The translations under genes and the position numbers were made by a program. Under the pieces are notes generated by a model, which did not search any database, was not told the origin of the DNA, and saw nothing but the letters and a program-made list of their open reading frames with translations. Of a DNA stretch of 64,000 nucleotides, positions 17,778 through 26,621 are shown in pieces; position 1 is the stretch's first letter; each line of letters opens with the position of its first letter. This DNA comes from an uncultured Alsobacter sp. (GTDB taxonomy: Bacteria > Pseudomonadota > Alphaproteobacteria > Rhizobiales > Beijerinckiaceae): the NCBI RefSeq assembly GCF_945952055.1, contig NZ_CAMFHB010000024.1, positions 27,671 through 91,670 of the forward strand, written 5' to 3'.

Positions 17778-18098
17778 TCAGCCTAGTACGTCTGTCGCCT
17801 TGTGCGCCGGTCCGACATCGTCGACGAGGATCACGTCGGTCGTTGCGTTGTTCGTGCGCAGCGGCAGGATCTCCCGATAGGCGGGCGATCCGTACCATCC
17901 CGTGGCGCTCGCCCGGTCCGGGAAGGCGATCACCACGAGGGCGCCTTGCCAGTCGCCTTCCAGCGTCTCGACCGGCCCGCCGTGCACCAGGAAGCGCCCG
18001 CCGAACGGGCGCAGCGTCGCGTCGATGCGCTCGAGATAGCCGACGATGTCCGGCCCCATCCGGACGTCCCGCAGGTTGCCGATGGCATAGGTGGTCAT
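17778..18098 (-). CDS. DUF1330-like small protein
   Basis: About 106 residues with a dimeric alpha-beta barrel look. It includes LERIDATLRPFGGRFLVHGG, then a GALVVIAFPDRASATGWYGSPAYREILPLR segment (split here by residues 55-85), matching the DUF1330 pattern of a small ferredoxin-like fold. The function is unknown. GGAG lies eight bases before the ATG at 18098. It stands alone between the acetamidase operon and the Dpp importer genes, on the same strand as both. Possible stress- or monooxygenase-related role only by fold analogy. Confidence 0.8.
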   Translation of the reverse strand: MTTYAIGNLRDVRMGPDIVGYLERIDATLRPFGGRFLVHGGPVETLEGDWQGALVVIAFPDRASATGWYGSPAYREILPLRTNNATTDVILVDDVGPAHKATDVLG

Positions 18099-18172
18099 GA
18101 TGCGTCTCCGTGGCAGCCGTATGCGCCATGCCGGCGCGACGCCTGGAGAACACTGCGGATCGCGCGGCGAGT

Positions 18173-18193
18173 CGATGACCTCCGAGGTCATCG
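18173..18193 (-). terminator. Stem-loop downstream of the Dpp importer genes
   Basis: The 9-bp arms CGATGACCT and AGGTCATCG flank a CCG loop. It lies 20 bases past the stop of the DppC-like gene and before the DUF1330 gene, on the path of minus-strand transcription. No T-run follows, so it may end transcription with rho or mainly protect the mRNA. Confidence 0.5.
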
Positions 18194-18213
18194 AACCGGG
18201 GCGGCCCCCGGTC

Positions 18214-19107
18214 TCAGCCCGCCTCGCGCAGCTTGCGCAGGCGCGGGTCGATCACGTCGCGAAGGCCGTCGCCCATGAGGTTCAGGCCCAGCACGGTGGC
18301 GGCGATCACGATCCCGGGGAAGAAGGCGATCCACGGCGCCTCGCGGATGTAGTTGCGCCCCTCGGCGATGATGTTGCCGAGCGAGGGGGCGGGGGGAGGC
18401 GGCCCCACGCCGATATAGCTCAGGATCGCCTCGGCCAGCACCGTCACGGCGAAGACGAAGGTGAGCTGGACGATGAGCGGGGACAGCGAATTGGCCAGGA
18501 TGTAGCGCGTGACGATGCGCCAGTGGCCCGCGCCGATGGCCACCGCGGACTCGACGAAGGGCAGTTCCTTGACCACCAGCACGCTCGCGCGCACCACGCG
18601 CGCCGTGCGCGGCATGAAGGAGACCGTGAGCGCCAGGATCACGTTGAACTCCGACGGCCCGAGCGCGGAGGAGAGCGCGATCGCCAGCAGCACGCCGGGA
18701 AAGGCCATGAGCCCGTCCATGGTGCGCATGAACAGTCCGTCGAGCGCGTTGACGTAGGCGGCCAGGGTTCCGATCACGACCCCGGCGATCCCCGTTCCCA
18801 CCACGACGCTGAGCCCGATGAAGAGCGAGACGCGGGCGCCGTGCAGCACGCGGGCGAAGATGTCGCGTCCGAAGGCGTCGGTGCCGAAGCGGTGCTCGGC
18901 CCCGGGCGCGGTCAGGATGGCGGTGTAGTCGTTGCGGTTGGGATCGTCGGGGGCCAGCACGCCGGCCAGCGCCGCGCAGGCGACGATGGCCAGGAACAGG
19001 ATCTCCCCGATCAGGAAGGAGCGGTGCTCGAGGAGCCGAACCGCGAAGCGCCACGCCTGGCGCAGCCGGATCGCGGTCGCGGAGGGCAGGGCGGCATCAG
19101 CGGCCAT
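18214..19107 (-). CDS. Dipeptide/oligopeptide ABC transporter permease (DppC-like)
   Basis: About 297 residues with around six membrane segments. It has the OppC_N region (LIGEILFLAIVACAALAGVLAPDDPN split across 45-70), HRFGTDAFGRDIFARVL, an EAA loop near RVVRASVLVVKELPFVESAVAIGA, and the C-terminal LGLNLMGDGLRDVIDPR. The last segment is complete here, which is useful for comparison with the frameshifted paralogue at 45137. It overlaps the DppB gene by 11 bases. It is the third gene of the minus-strand arm (binding protein, DppB, DppC) of a Dpp locus split around a GntR gene. Confidence 0.94.
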   Translation of the reverse strand: MAADAALPSATAIRLRQAWRFAVRLLEHRSFLIGEILFLAIVACAALAGVLAPDDPNRNDYTAILTAPGAEHRFGTDAFGRDIFARVLHGARVSLFIGLSVVVGTGIAGVVIGTLAAYVNALDGLFMRTMDGLMAFPGVLLAIALSSALGPSEFNVILALTVSFMPRTARVVRASVLVVKELPFVESAVAIGAGHWRIVTRYILANSLSPLIVQLTFVFAVTVLAEAILSYIGVGPPPPAPSLGNIIAEGRNYIREAPWIAFFPGIVIAATVLGLNLMGDGLRDVIDPRLRKLREAG

Positions 19108-20044
19108 GGCGCACCCGCGGGTCGAGCAGGCCGTAGAGCACGTCCACGACGATGTTCACGAACACGAAGATGCCTGCCGTCATCAAGAGGCCGCCCTGGA
19201 TGATCGGGTAGTCACGCCGCTGGATGGCCCCCACGATCAGGCGCCCGCTCCCGGGGAGCGAGTAGACGGTCTCCACCACCACCGCGCCGCCGATGAGCAC
19301 GCCGGTCATGACGCCGGCCACCGTGACGATGGGGATGAGCGCGTTGCGCAGCGCATGGACGAAGACGATCTGCCCGCCGCTGAGGCCCTTGGCCCGGGCG
19401 GTGCGCACGTAGTCCTGCCCCAGCGCGTCGAGCATGCCCGAGCGCGTCATGCGCGCGATCACGCCCATCTGGGTGAAGGCGAGGGTGAGGGCCGGCAGGG
19501 TCATGGACTTCGCCCAGCCGACGAGGCTCTCCGATGGCGGAACGAAGCCGCCGGTCGGCAGCCAGCCGAGCTGCACGGCGAAAACGACGATCAGCATCAG
19601 CCCGAACCAGAAATCCGGCATGGACAGGCCGAGCAGGGCGAGCGTCATGGCGCCCTGGTCGAGGGGGCGGTTGTGGTTGACCGCCGCGAGCACGCCCAGG
19701 AGCACGCCGAGCACGATGGCGAGCGTCAGCGCGATGGCGGCCAGCGACAGCGTCACCGGCAGGCGCTCGAGCACGGCGTCGGTCACGCTGCGGTTCAGCA
19801 GGTAGGAGCGGCCCAGGTCCCCGTGCAGCAGGTTCCAGTACCAGTCGACCGCCCGCTGCAGCAGCGGGCGGTCGAGGCCGAGATTCATCCGGATCTGCGC
19901 GATCTGCTGCGGGGTCGCGTCCGCGCCGGCGATCTCCGAGGCGACATCGCCCGGAACGATCCACATCAGCAGGAAGCAGACCAGGGACACGACGATCAGC
20001 ACCGGAACGGCGCTGATCAGTCGCGATATCAGGAAACGCAGCAT
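19097..20044 (-). CDS. Dipeptide/oligopeptide ABC transporter permease (DppB-like)
   Basis: About 315 residues. It starts with MLRFLISRLISAVPVLIVVS (first membrane segment) and has the typical DppB features: ATPQQIAQIRMNLGLDRPLL, PDFWFGLMLI, an EAA loop around DYVRTARAKGLSG, and the VVETVYSLPGSGRLIVGAI signature. It lies 18 bases after the binding-protein gene, a junction that, unlike three others in this window, has no palindrome. It pairs with the DppC-like permease that follows. Confidence 0.94.
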   Translation of the reverse strand: MLRFLISRLISAVPVLIVVSLVCFLLMWIVPGDVASEIAGADATPQQIAQIRMNLGLDRPLLQRAVDWYWNLLHGDLGRSYLLNRSVTDAVLERLPVTLSLAAIALTLAIVLGVLLGVLAAVNHNRPLDQGAMTLALLGLSMPDFWFGLMLIVVFAVQLGWLPTGGFVPPSESLVGWAKSMTLPALTLAFTQMGVIARMTRSGMLDALGQDYVRTARAKGLSGGQIVFVHALRNALIPIVTVAGVMTGVLIGGAVVVETVYSLPGSGRLIVGAIQRRDYPIIQGGLLMTAGIFVFVNIVVDVLYGLLDPRVRHGR

Positions 20045-20062
20045 GCGAAGTCCCGGCCGAGC

Positions 20063-21613
20063 TTACTCGAACCACACGTCGTAGAGGCGCGGGAAGCGGA
20101 AGGTCTTGAAGCCCTTCACGTTGGACCGCGTCGCTTGGGCCAGCCCCACGTCGCCGATCTTGATGATGGCGTTGAGCTCGTAGAGGCGGGCCTGGATCTT
20201 CTTGAAGGTCGCCTGGCGCTCTTCCACGCTCTTGCCGGTGATCAGCTCCTGGTAGAGTTCGTCGAGCTTCGCGTCGGGCTGGCGGAAGTGGGTGGTCGGG
20301 CCCGACAGGGTCGAGACCACGGCCACCGGGCCCATGTAGGGCTCGATGCCCATCACCAGCGTCCAGCCGTTCCAGCCCGTGTCCTGCAGGCGGATCTTCA
20401 GCGCCGTCGGCCAGTCGACCTGGTTGATGACCGCGTTGATGCCCACCGCCTTGAGCTGCTCGGCGATGACGACCGCCGACTTGCCGTGCTCGGGCGTGTT
20501 GGAGTCGGTGAGGATGGAGAAGGGCTCGCCCTTGTAGCCCGCCTCCTGCAGCAGCGCCTTGGCCCGGGCCGCGTCGCCGAGATTGTAGAGGTTCTTGCCG
20601 ATGTCGCCGGCGTCGTAGGTGGTGCCGGGATACTGCCAGCCGTGGTTCAGCCCGAACAGGCCCTCGGTGGCGATGCCGACGATGGGCTCCATCTTCAGCG
20701 CGACCTGCACGGCCTGGCGGAACTTCGGATTGTCCGCCGGGGGCTGCTTGAGGTTCATGATGAAGGTCAGGAAGCCCCAGCGCTTGTTCTCGTAGACGGA
20801 GAACTTCGGATCGCCGGCGAGGCGCTTGGCGGTCGGCACCGGGATCTGCTCGTTGCCCTGGATCTCACCCGCCTCCAGCGCCGCCGTCCGCGCGCCGGTC
20901 TCCGGCATGATGCGGAAGGTGATGGTGTCGAAGTAGGCGGTCTTTTTGCCGCCGAAGCCGTCGGGCCCCTTGAAGCGCGTGTCCTGGGAGTACTCGGCGA
21001 ACTTCGCGAGCTTCACGTGGCTGTCGGGCACGTACTCGACGAACTTGTAGGGACCGGTGCCGATGAACTCGATCTTGCCGGGATCCTTCCCCGTCTCCTC
21101 CTCGGGGATGATGACGGCTGGCGCGCGCGGCGAGGCGAAGGCTTCCAGGAAGGTGGGGGTCGCCTTGGCGAACTTCAGGGTGATCTCGTAGGGACCGGTG
21201 ATGTCGATGCTGGTCACCGGATTGAGCAGGCCGGCGGTGGCGCCGTGCTTGCGGTACCGCTCGAGCGACGCCTTGACGTCCTTGGCGGTCATCTCCTTGC
21301 CGTTGTGGAACTTCACGCCCTTGCGGATCGGGATCGTGTAGGTGAGCCCGTCGTCCGAGATCTTCAGGGACTCGGCCAGGATCGGCATCGGACGAATGTC
21401 CTCGTCGTAGCCGAACAGGCTCTCGTAGATGTGCATCGTGATGTTGCGCGAGGCCTGGGACGATGTGACCATCCCGTCCAGGCTCGGCGGGTTCGACCCT
21501 TGCGCGAAAATCATGTTGCCGCCGGCCTTCTGGGCGAAGGCGGGCGATGTCAGGGACGTCGCCGCGCCGAGCGCGACGGCCACGGCGATGCGGCGGAAAA
21601 GCACAGCGTTCAT
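20063..21613 (-). CDS. Dipeptide/oligopeptide-type ABC transporter substrate-binding protein (SBP_bac_5)
   Basis: About 516 residues. The signal peptide is MNAVLFRRIAVAVALGAATS ... FAQ (about 1-28). The family 5 solute-binding domain follows, with DEDIRPMPILAESLKISDDG, KGVKFHNGKEMTAKDVKAS and a NLKQPPADNPKFRQAVQVAL segment (split by the text). The ATG at 21613 has GAGG six bases upstream. Despite the family name, many such proteins bind opines, nickel or other small molecules, so peptide binding is not proven. The start lies about 90 bases from the dyad operator 21705-21722, which sits on the divergent promoters of this gene and the GntR gene. Confidence 0.93.
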   Translation of the reverse strand: MNAVLFRRIAVAVALGAATSLTSPAFAQKAGGNMIFAQGSNPPSLDGMVTSSQASRNITMHIYESLFGYDEDIRPMPILAESLKISDDGLTYTIPIRKGVKFHNGKEMTAKDVKASLERYRKHGATAGLLNPVTSIDITGPYEITLKFAKATPTFLEAFASPRAPAVIIPEEETGKDPGKIEFIGTGPYKFVEYVPDSHVKLAKFAEYSQDTRFKGPDGFGGKKTAYFDTITFRIMPETGARTAALEAGEIQGNEQIPVPTAKRLAGDPKFSVYENKRWGFLTFIMNLKQPPADNPKFRQAVQVALKMEPIVGIATEGLFGLNHGWQYPGTTYDAGDIGKNLYNLGDAARAKALLQEAGYKGEPFSILTDSNTPEHGKSAVVIAEQLKAVGINAVINQVDWPTALKIRLQDTGWNGWTLVMGIEPYMGPVAVVSTLSGPTTHFRQPDAKLDELYQELITGKSVEERQATFKKIQARLYELNAIIKIGDVGLAQATRSNVKGFKTFRFPRLYDVWFE

Positions 21614-21704
21614 GCAGATCCTCACGGCGGTCCTCCTAGCACCCGATTGATGCCCGTCTTTGATTGAATTGGTCGCGCCGACGAAGGGCAGGTTGTGGCG
21701 CCGT

Positions 21705-21722
21705 TCGTATAATCGTATACGA
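21705..21722. promoter_or_regulatory. 18-bp dyad operator, site 1 (predicted GntR/FCD binding site)
   Basis: A perfect inverted repeat, TCGTATA-ATCG-TATACGA, lies between the divergent GntR and binding-protein genes. For the plus strand, TTGTGG (21693-21698) and TATACG (21716-21721) are 17 bases apart. For the minus strand, TTGTTC and ATTATA (21708-21713) are also 17 apart. The dyad therefore covers the -10 regions of both predicted promoters, as expected for a repressor site. It matches site 2 at 29256-29273 in 15 of 18 positions. Confidence 0.8.
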
Positions 21723-21751
21723 TACTCGTCGAACAATGCAATGAGCAGGCA

Positions 21752-22471
21752 ATGGCTTCTCCCATCCCCCTTCAGTCCGACGCGCTCGAACCCCTGAACG
21801 AGCGCAAGACGCTCGTGGAGCAGGTCGTCGACCGCATCGTCGAGGCCGCGGCGAGCGGCACGTTCCTGCCCGGCGACCGCGTGGTCGAGGCCGAGGTGGC
21901 CCGCCGGCTCCAGGTGAGCCGGGTGCCCGTGCGCGAGGCGCTGCGGCTGCTGGAAAGCCAGGGCATCGTCGAGAACATGCCCTATCGCGGCATGCGCCTC
22001 ATGGACGTCAGCGTCGTGCGGCTCGAGAAGGTGCTGAAGGTCCGTCTCGTGCTGGAGCAGCTCGCCGCCGAGGAGGCGCGGGTCGCCGCGCAGAAGAACC
22101 CGTCGATCCTCGCGCCTCTGGTGCGCACCCGCGACCTCATGGTCGACGCGGCCCGCCGCGGCGACCGCTACGAGCTCGCCCGCCTCGACACGGTGTTCCA
22201 CCGCCAGCTGTGCGGCCTCACCGGCAACGAGGTCCTGCTGCGCACCTGGGAGCCGCTGTCCCTGCAGCTCACCATCATCTTCGGCCTGTCGGCCATGCAA
22301 AAGGACCTGGTGCCGATCGCCGACGAACACACCGACATCATCGACGCGCTGCGCGGCAAGCCCGCGCGCGCCGTGGCGACGCTGATGCGCGAGCACATCG
22401 TCGACTACACGCGGGCCCTCGACCACGAGGGCTTCATCGAGCGCCTTCGCCTCTCGGGCAAGGCGAGCTGA
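21752..22471 (+). CDS. GntR-family transcriptional regulator, FCD (FadR) subfamily
   Basis: About 239 residues. The N-terminal winged helix-turn-helix (about 15-85) contains LPGDRVVEAEVARRLQVSR and VPVREALRLLESQGIV. The C-terminal helical FCD ligand domain carries the metal/ligand histidines in LDTVFHRQL, DEHTDII and MREHIVDY. FCD regulators typically repress catabolic genes until a carboxylic acid ligand binds. The gene sits between the two arms of the Dpp importer, 12 bases upstream of the DppD gene on the same strand, and just downstream of dyad 21705-21722. The same dyad in front of the catabolic units at 29256-29273 suggests it also controls those. Confidence 0.94.
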   Translation: MASPIPLQSDALEPLNERKTLVEQVVDRIVEAAASGTFLPGDRVVEAEVARRLQVSRVPVREALRLLESQGIVENMPYRGMRLMDVSVVRLEKVLKVRLVLEQLAAEEARVAAQKNPSILAPLVRTRDLMVDAARRGDRYELARLDTVFHRQLCGLTGNEVLLRTWEPLSLQLTIIFGLSAMQKDLVPIADEHTDIIDALRGKPARAVATLMREHIVDYTRALDHEGFIERLRLSGKAS

Positions 22472-22483
22472 GGGCATCCGTCG

Positions 22484-23490
22484 ATGCTGGGCACGGCGCG
22501 ACGGGCAGCGGCGGCGAAGGCGGGCGGCGAAGCGCCGCTCCTCGAGGTGACGCGGCTCTCCGTCGCCTTCTCCGGTCTCACCGTCGTCGACGGCGTCTCC
22601 CTGTCGCTGCGCGAGGGGGAGGTGCTGGGCATCGTCGGCGAGTCGGGCTCGGGCAAGAGCGTGACGGCGCAGGCGACCATGGGCCTTCTGCCCTCGTCCG
22701 CCCGCGTCACCGCCGACCGCCTGTCGCTCATGGGCGAGACCCTGCTGGGGATCGGCGAGAAGCGGCTGCAGCGCCTGCGCGGCTCGGCCATGAGCATGAT
22801 CTTCCAGGAGCCGATGACGGCCCTGAACCCCGTGCTGACGATCGGCCGGCAGATCGGCGAGACGCTGGTGCGCCACGGTGTCGTGACGCAGGGGCAGGCG
22901 CGGGAACGCTCGGCCGAACTGCTGGCGCGCGTGGGCATCCCGTCGCCCCGCAGCAAGCTCGACGACTATCCCCACCAGCTCTCCGGCGGCATGCGGCAGC
23001 GGGTGATGATCGCCATCGCCATCGCCTGCAACCCGCGCCTGCTCTTCGCCGACGAGCCCACCACGGCGCTCGATGTCACCATCCAGGCCCAGATTCTCGA
23101 GCTCCTGCGCGAGTTGCAGCAGGAGTACCGCATGGGCATCGTGCTCATCAGCCACGATCTCGGCGTCGTGTCCTCCTTCGCCGACCGCGTGGCCGTGATG
23201 TATGCCGGCCGCATCGTCGAGGACGCGGCCGCTGACGCCATCTTCGCGCGGCCCGCCCATCCCTACACGCGCGGGCTGCTGGCCAGCCGGCCCTCCGCCA
23301 CGCACGACGTGGCCCGGCTCACCGCCATCCCCGGGACCGTCCCGCCAGCCTTCGACCTGCCGAGCGGCTGCCGGTTCCGCACCCGCTGCGCCCAGGCGGA
23401 CGCCGCCTGCGCCGCCACCGATCCGCCGCGCGTCGTGGTCGGCCCCGCCCACGGGGCGGCCTGCCTCAAGCCCCTGCTGGAGACACCCGC

Positions 23491-23494
<4 letters not shown>
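22484..23494 (+). CDS. Dipeptide/oligopeptide ABC transporter ATP-binding protein (DppD-like)
   Basis: About 336 residues. It has Walker A GESGSGKS (52-59), the ABC signature LSGGMRQRV, Walker [13 protein letters not shown] and a switch His in [10 protein letters not shown]-terminal oligo_HPY region with the Cys-containing [12 protein letters not shown] motif may bind an iron-sulfur cluster as in other Dpp/Opp ATPases. It follows the GntR gene by 12 bases and its stop overlaps the next ATPase start (GTGA). It works with the DppF-like partner and with the permeases encoded on the opposite strand at 18214-20044. Confidence 0.95.
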
Positions 23495-24486
<992 letters not shown>

Positions 24487-24546
24487 CAGGATCGGCTTGA
24501 GCTCAGCTCAATGCAGCGGAGCGCGAGGTTTCAGCGGGCTGCCGAC

Positions 24547-25008
24547 ATGCAACGCACAGGGTTCATCGCGGCGGCACTCTGCCTGGCCGCGTCCGCAAGT
24601 TCGGCCGAGGATGCGCGCGTGGCGCCGCTCGTGGCGAAGATCTACCGGAATTTCGATGCCAACGGCCGGGGGCTCCAACCGCTCGGCAAGGACGCCAAGG
24701 CCTATTTCGACGACTCGCTCATCCGCCTGTTCAAGGCCGACAGCAAGCGCGCCGGCGGGGAGGTGGGCACCATCGACTACAACCCGCTGTGCTCCTGCCA
24801 GGACTTCGACATCAAGAACGTCTCGTTCGTGGAAAGGTCCAGCGACGACAAGACAATCATCGTGGACGTGACCTTCGAAAACTCCGCGGCGCAGGACGGC
24901 GTCACGCTGGTGCTGAGCAAGACCAAGGCGGGCTTGCGGATCTTCGACATCGGCGACAAGCAGGCTCCGAGCATCCGCAAGGTGCTGAGCCAGGCGGCGG
25001 CGAACTGA
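24547..25008 (+). CDS. Secreted protein of unknown function, DUF3828-like
   Basis: About 153 residues. The signal peptide is MQRTGFIAAALCLAASASSA (about 1-20), so the product should be periplasmic. The mature part has EVGTIDYNPLCSCQDFDIKN, with two cysteines separated by one residue, and ends in a beta-rich segment GVTLVLSKTKAGLRIFDIGD. The pattern (D-P-L ... Q-D ... D-x-G) resembles DUF3828. I chose the ATG at 24547 because it gives a compact signal peptide; an ATG at 24511 is also possible and adds 12 residues. It is 60 bases past the DppF gene on the same strand and might be co-transcribed, but no functional link is evident. Confidence 0.65.
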   Translation: MQRTGFIAAALCLAASASSAEDARVAPLVAKIYRNFDANGRGLQPLGKDAKAYFDDSLIRLFKADSKRAGGEVGTIDYNPLCSCQDFDIKNVSFVERSSDDKTIIVDVTFENSAAQDGVTLVLSKTKAGLRIFDIGDKQAPSIRKVLSQAAAN

Positions 25009-25072
25009 GGGCTGGTGATTCAATGTTCGGCGCCGCTTTGCATCCAACTCTTCCAGTGCGCGACCACCCCTC

Positions 25073-25170
25073 CGCCGTCCTGCCCGGGCTCGGCCCGGGC
25101 ATCCACGACTTTGCCTGGGCCATACTCAAGTCGTGGATGGCCGGGCCAAGCCCGGCCAGGACGCGGAGAG
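25073..25170. repeat. Palindromic intergenic repeat, family B (copy B3)
   Basis: The left hairpin is GCCCGGGCTCGGCCCGGGC, the right hairpin GGCCGGGCCAAGCCCGGCC, joined by ATCCACGACTT ... AAGTCGTGGAT, a perfect 11-bp inverted repeat. Relative to B2 and B4 the two hairpin types are in swapped order, so this copy is inverted. It lies in the 400-base gap 25009-25408 between convergent genes; no gene is seen in that gap. Confidence 0.85.
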
Positions 25171-25263
25171 GGACGTGTCAGCTGGACTGCCGAAAGATTC
25201 ACACGCTCTGAGGCCGGCGGGCCTGCGACGTCTGCTGGCTTTCCAGCCTCCGCCAACCTTTCC

Positions 25264-25361
25264 GACGTCATGGCCGGGCTTGGCCCGGCCACCCGCGACT
25301 TGAGGACGGCCCCCGGCAAAGTCGTGGATGCCCGGGCCGGGCCCGGGCAGGACGCGGGGAG
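25264..25361. repeat. Palindromic intergenic repeat, family B (copy B4)
   Basis: The left hairpin is GGCCGGGCTTGGCCCGGCC and the right hairpin GCCCGGGCCGGGCCCGGGC, with CGACTT ... AAGTCG between. It lies about 95 bases from copy B3 in the opposite orientation, making a tail-to-tail pair in the convergent gap 25009-25408. Confidence 0.85.
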
Positions 25362-25408
25362 GGGGTCGCGAAAGCGATTTTGGGGCCCAGGAAGACCCCC
25401 GTCGCGCC

Positions 25409-26584
25409 TCACACCGCCGGCGTGGCGTAGAGCGTCTTGCCGCCGACCTTGATCTCCACGTCCACCCGGTACTGCCGCAGCGCCGCCTCGCTCACGGTCA
25501 TGCCGAGGCCGGGCGCGTCGGGGGCCCGGACCTCGCCATTGGCATCGGGCTTCAGGTGGTTGGAGGTGAGGTCCACGGCGAGCGACTTCGGCGCCACCGG
25601 GAATTCGCAGATCGTGTCCTGCGCCAGCCCCGCGTACGGCTGCAGCGAAGCCGACAAAGCGAGGTGCGACGTGAAGGTGTGGTTCACGTAGGTCACGCCG
25701 CGCGCCGACGCGTAGTCGGCGATGGCCTTGGCCGGGCCGATGCCGCCGATACGGCCGCAGTCGATCTGGACGTAGCCGACCTTGCCGTAGTCGATGAGAT
25801 GGCGGGCCATGAAGACGTTGTGCGCGCCTTCGCCGCCGGCGAGCTTCACCTTCGCGCTCTTCGCCGCGAGTTGTCCGTAGGCCTCGAGCGCGCTCGCGTG
25901 GAAGGGCTCTTCCAGCCAGGTCGCGCCGGCTTTCTCGAGCGCGGGAAGGCGGGCCAGCGCACGGTCCACGTCCTCGCCGAAGATCTGGCCGACGTCGACG
26001 AGCAGGATGCCGTCGGGGCCGATGCCCTCGCGCGCGGCGGCGAAGTGGTCGCCGTCCTCGGCGGGCGTGCCCCGCCCGATGGGACCCCAGCCGTACTTCA
26101 CCGCGCGGAATCCCCGGGCCCTGGCCTTGCGGCCGAGTTCGAGGGTCTCCTGCGGCGTGTCGCCGAACAGCTGCGAGGCGTAGGGCACCTTGCCGTGCGA
26201 GGCCTTGTAGCCGAGCAGCTTCCACACCGGCTCGCCGCGCGCCCGGCCGAGCAGGTCCCACATCGCCATCTCGACGCCGGAGAAGGTGTGGGCGGCCTGC
26301 AGCAGGTCCATGCTGTCGTATTCGACCAGCGCGGCCATGCGCGCGATGTCGGCGGGGCCGTCCAGCGTCTGGCCGAGCACCGAATCCTGTACCGGCCGGC
26401 AGACCCCGTGCGACATGGGGCAGACGAAGGCCGCGATCGAGGGCAGGGGGGCCGCCTCGCATTCGCCCCAGCCCACGTGCCCGCCGCCGGCGACCCGCAC
26501 CACGAGGGCGTCCTGGCTGCCGTCCGCCTCGGTCGTCACCTGCGGCATGGAGAGATAGAAGAAGTCGACGGCCTCGATTTTCAT
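25409..26584 (-). CDS. Enolase-superfamily (mandelate racemase/muconate lactonizing-like) enzyme with K-x-G motif
   Basis: About 391 residues. The capping domain spans about 1-130 and the barrel follows. Metal ligands are in LLVDVGQ (Asp197), WLEEP (Glu225/226) and GGEG (Glu252), and a His-Asp dyad is visible (Asp275 in QIDCGRIGG, His302 in NHTF). At the usual K-x-K position the sequence is AVKYGWGP: Lys163 is kept but the second lysine is Gly165. Proton abstraction by the His302 side only, as in rhamnonate-type dehydratases, is therefore likely. It is the last gene of a minus-strand unit (deacylase, M81 protein, this gene), 37 bases after the M81 gene. A paralogue with the same GWGP motif starts the divergent unit at 29367. 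Confidence 0.9.
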   Translation of the reverse strand: MKIEAVDFFYLSMPQVTTEADGSQDALVVRVAGGGHVGWGECEAAPLPSIAAFVCPMSHGVCRPVQDSVLGQTLDGPADIARMAALVEYDSMDLLQAAHTFSGVEMAMWDLLGRARGEPVWKLLGYKASHGKVPYASQLFGDTPQETLELGRKARARGFRAVKYGWGPIGRGTPAEDGDHFAAAREGIGPDGILLVDVGQIFGEDVDRALARLPALEKAGATWLEEPFHASALEAYGQLAAKSAKVKLAGGEGAHNVFMARHLIDYGKVGYVQIDCGRIGGIGPAKAIADYASARGVTYVNHTFTSHLALSASLQPYAGLAQDTICEFPVAPKSLAVDLTSNHLKPDANGEVRAPDAPGLGMTVSEAALRQYRVDVEIKVGGKTLYATPAV

Positions 26585-26621
26585 GGGGGACGCGGTCCTG
26601 TCAGGGGGAGGGCGGGGCTCT

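Noticed and set aside
18932..21667. Long plus-strand frame over the Dpp permease and binding-protein genes
   Set aside because: Composition is typical of antisense GC-rich translation; the minus-strand genes are clear family members.
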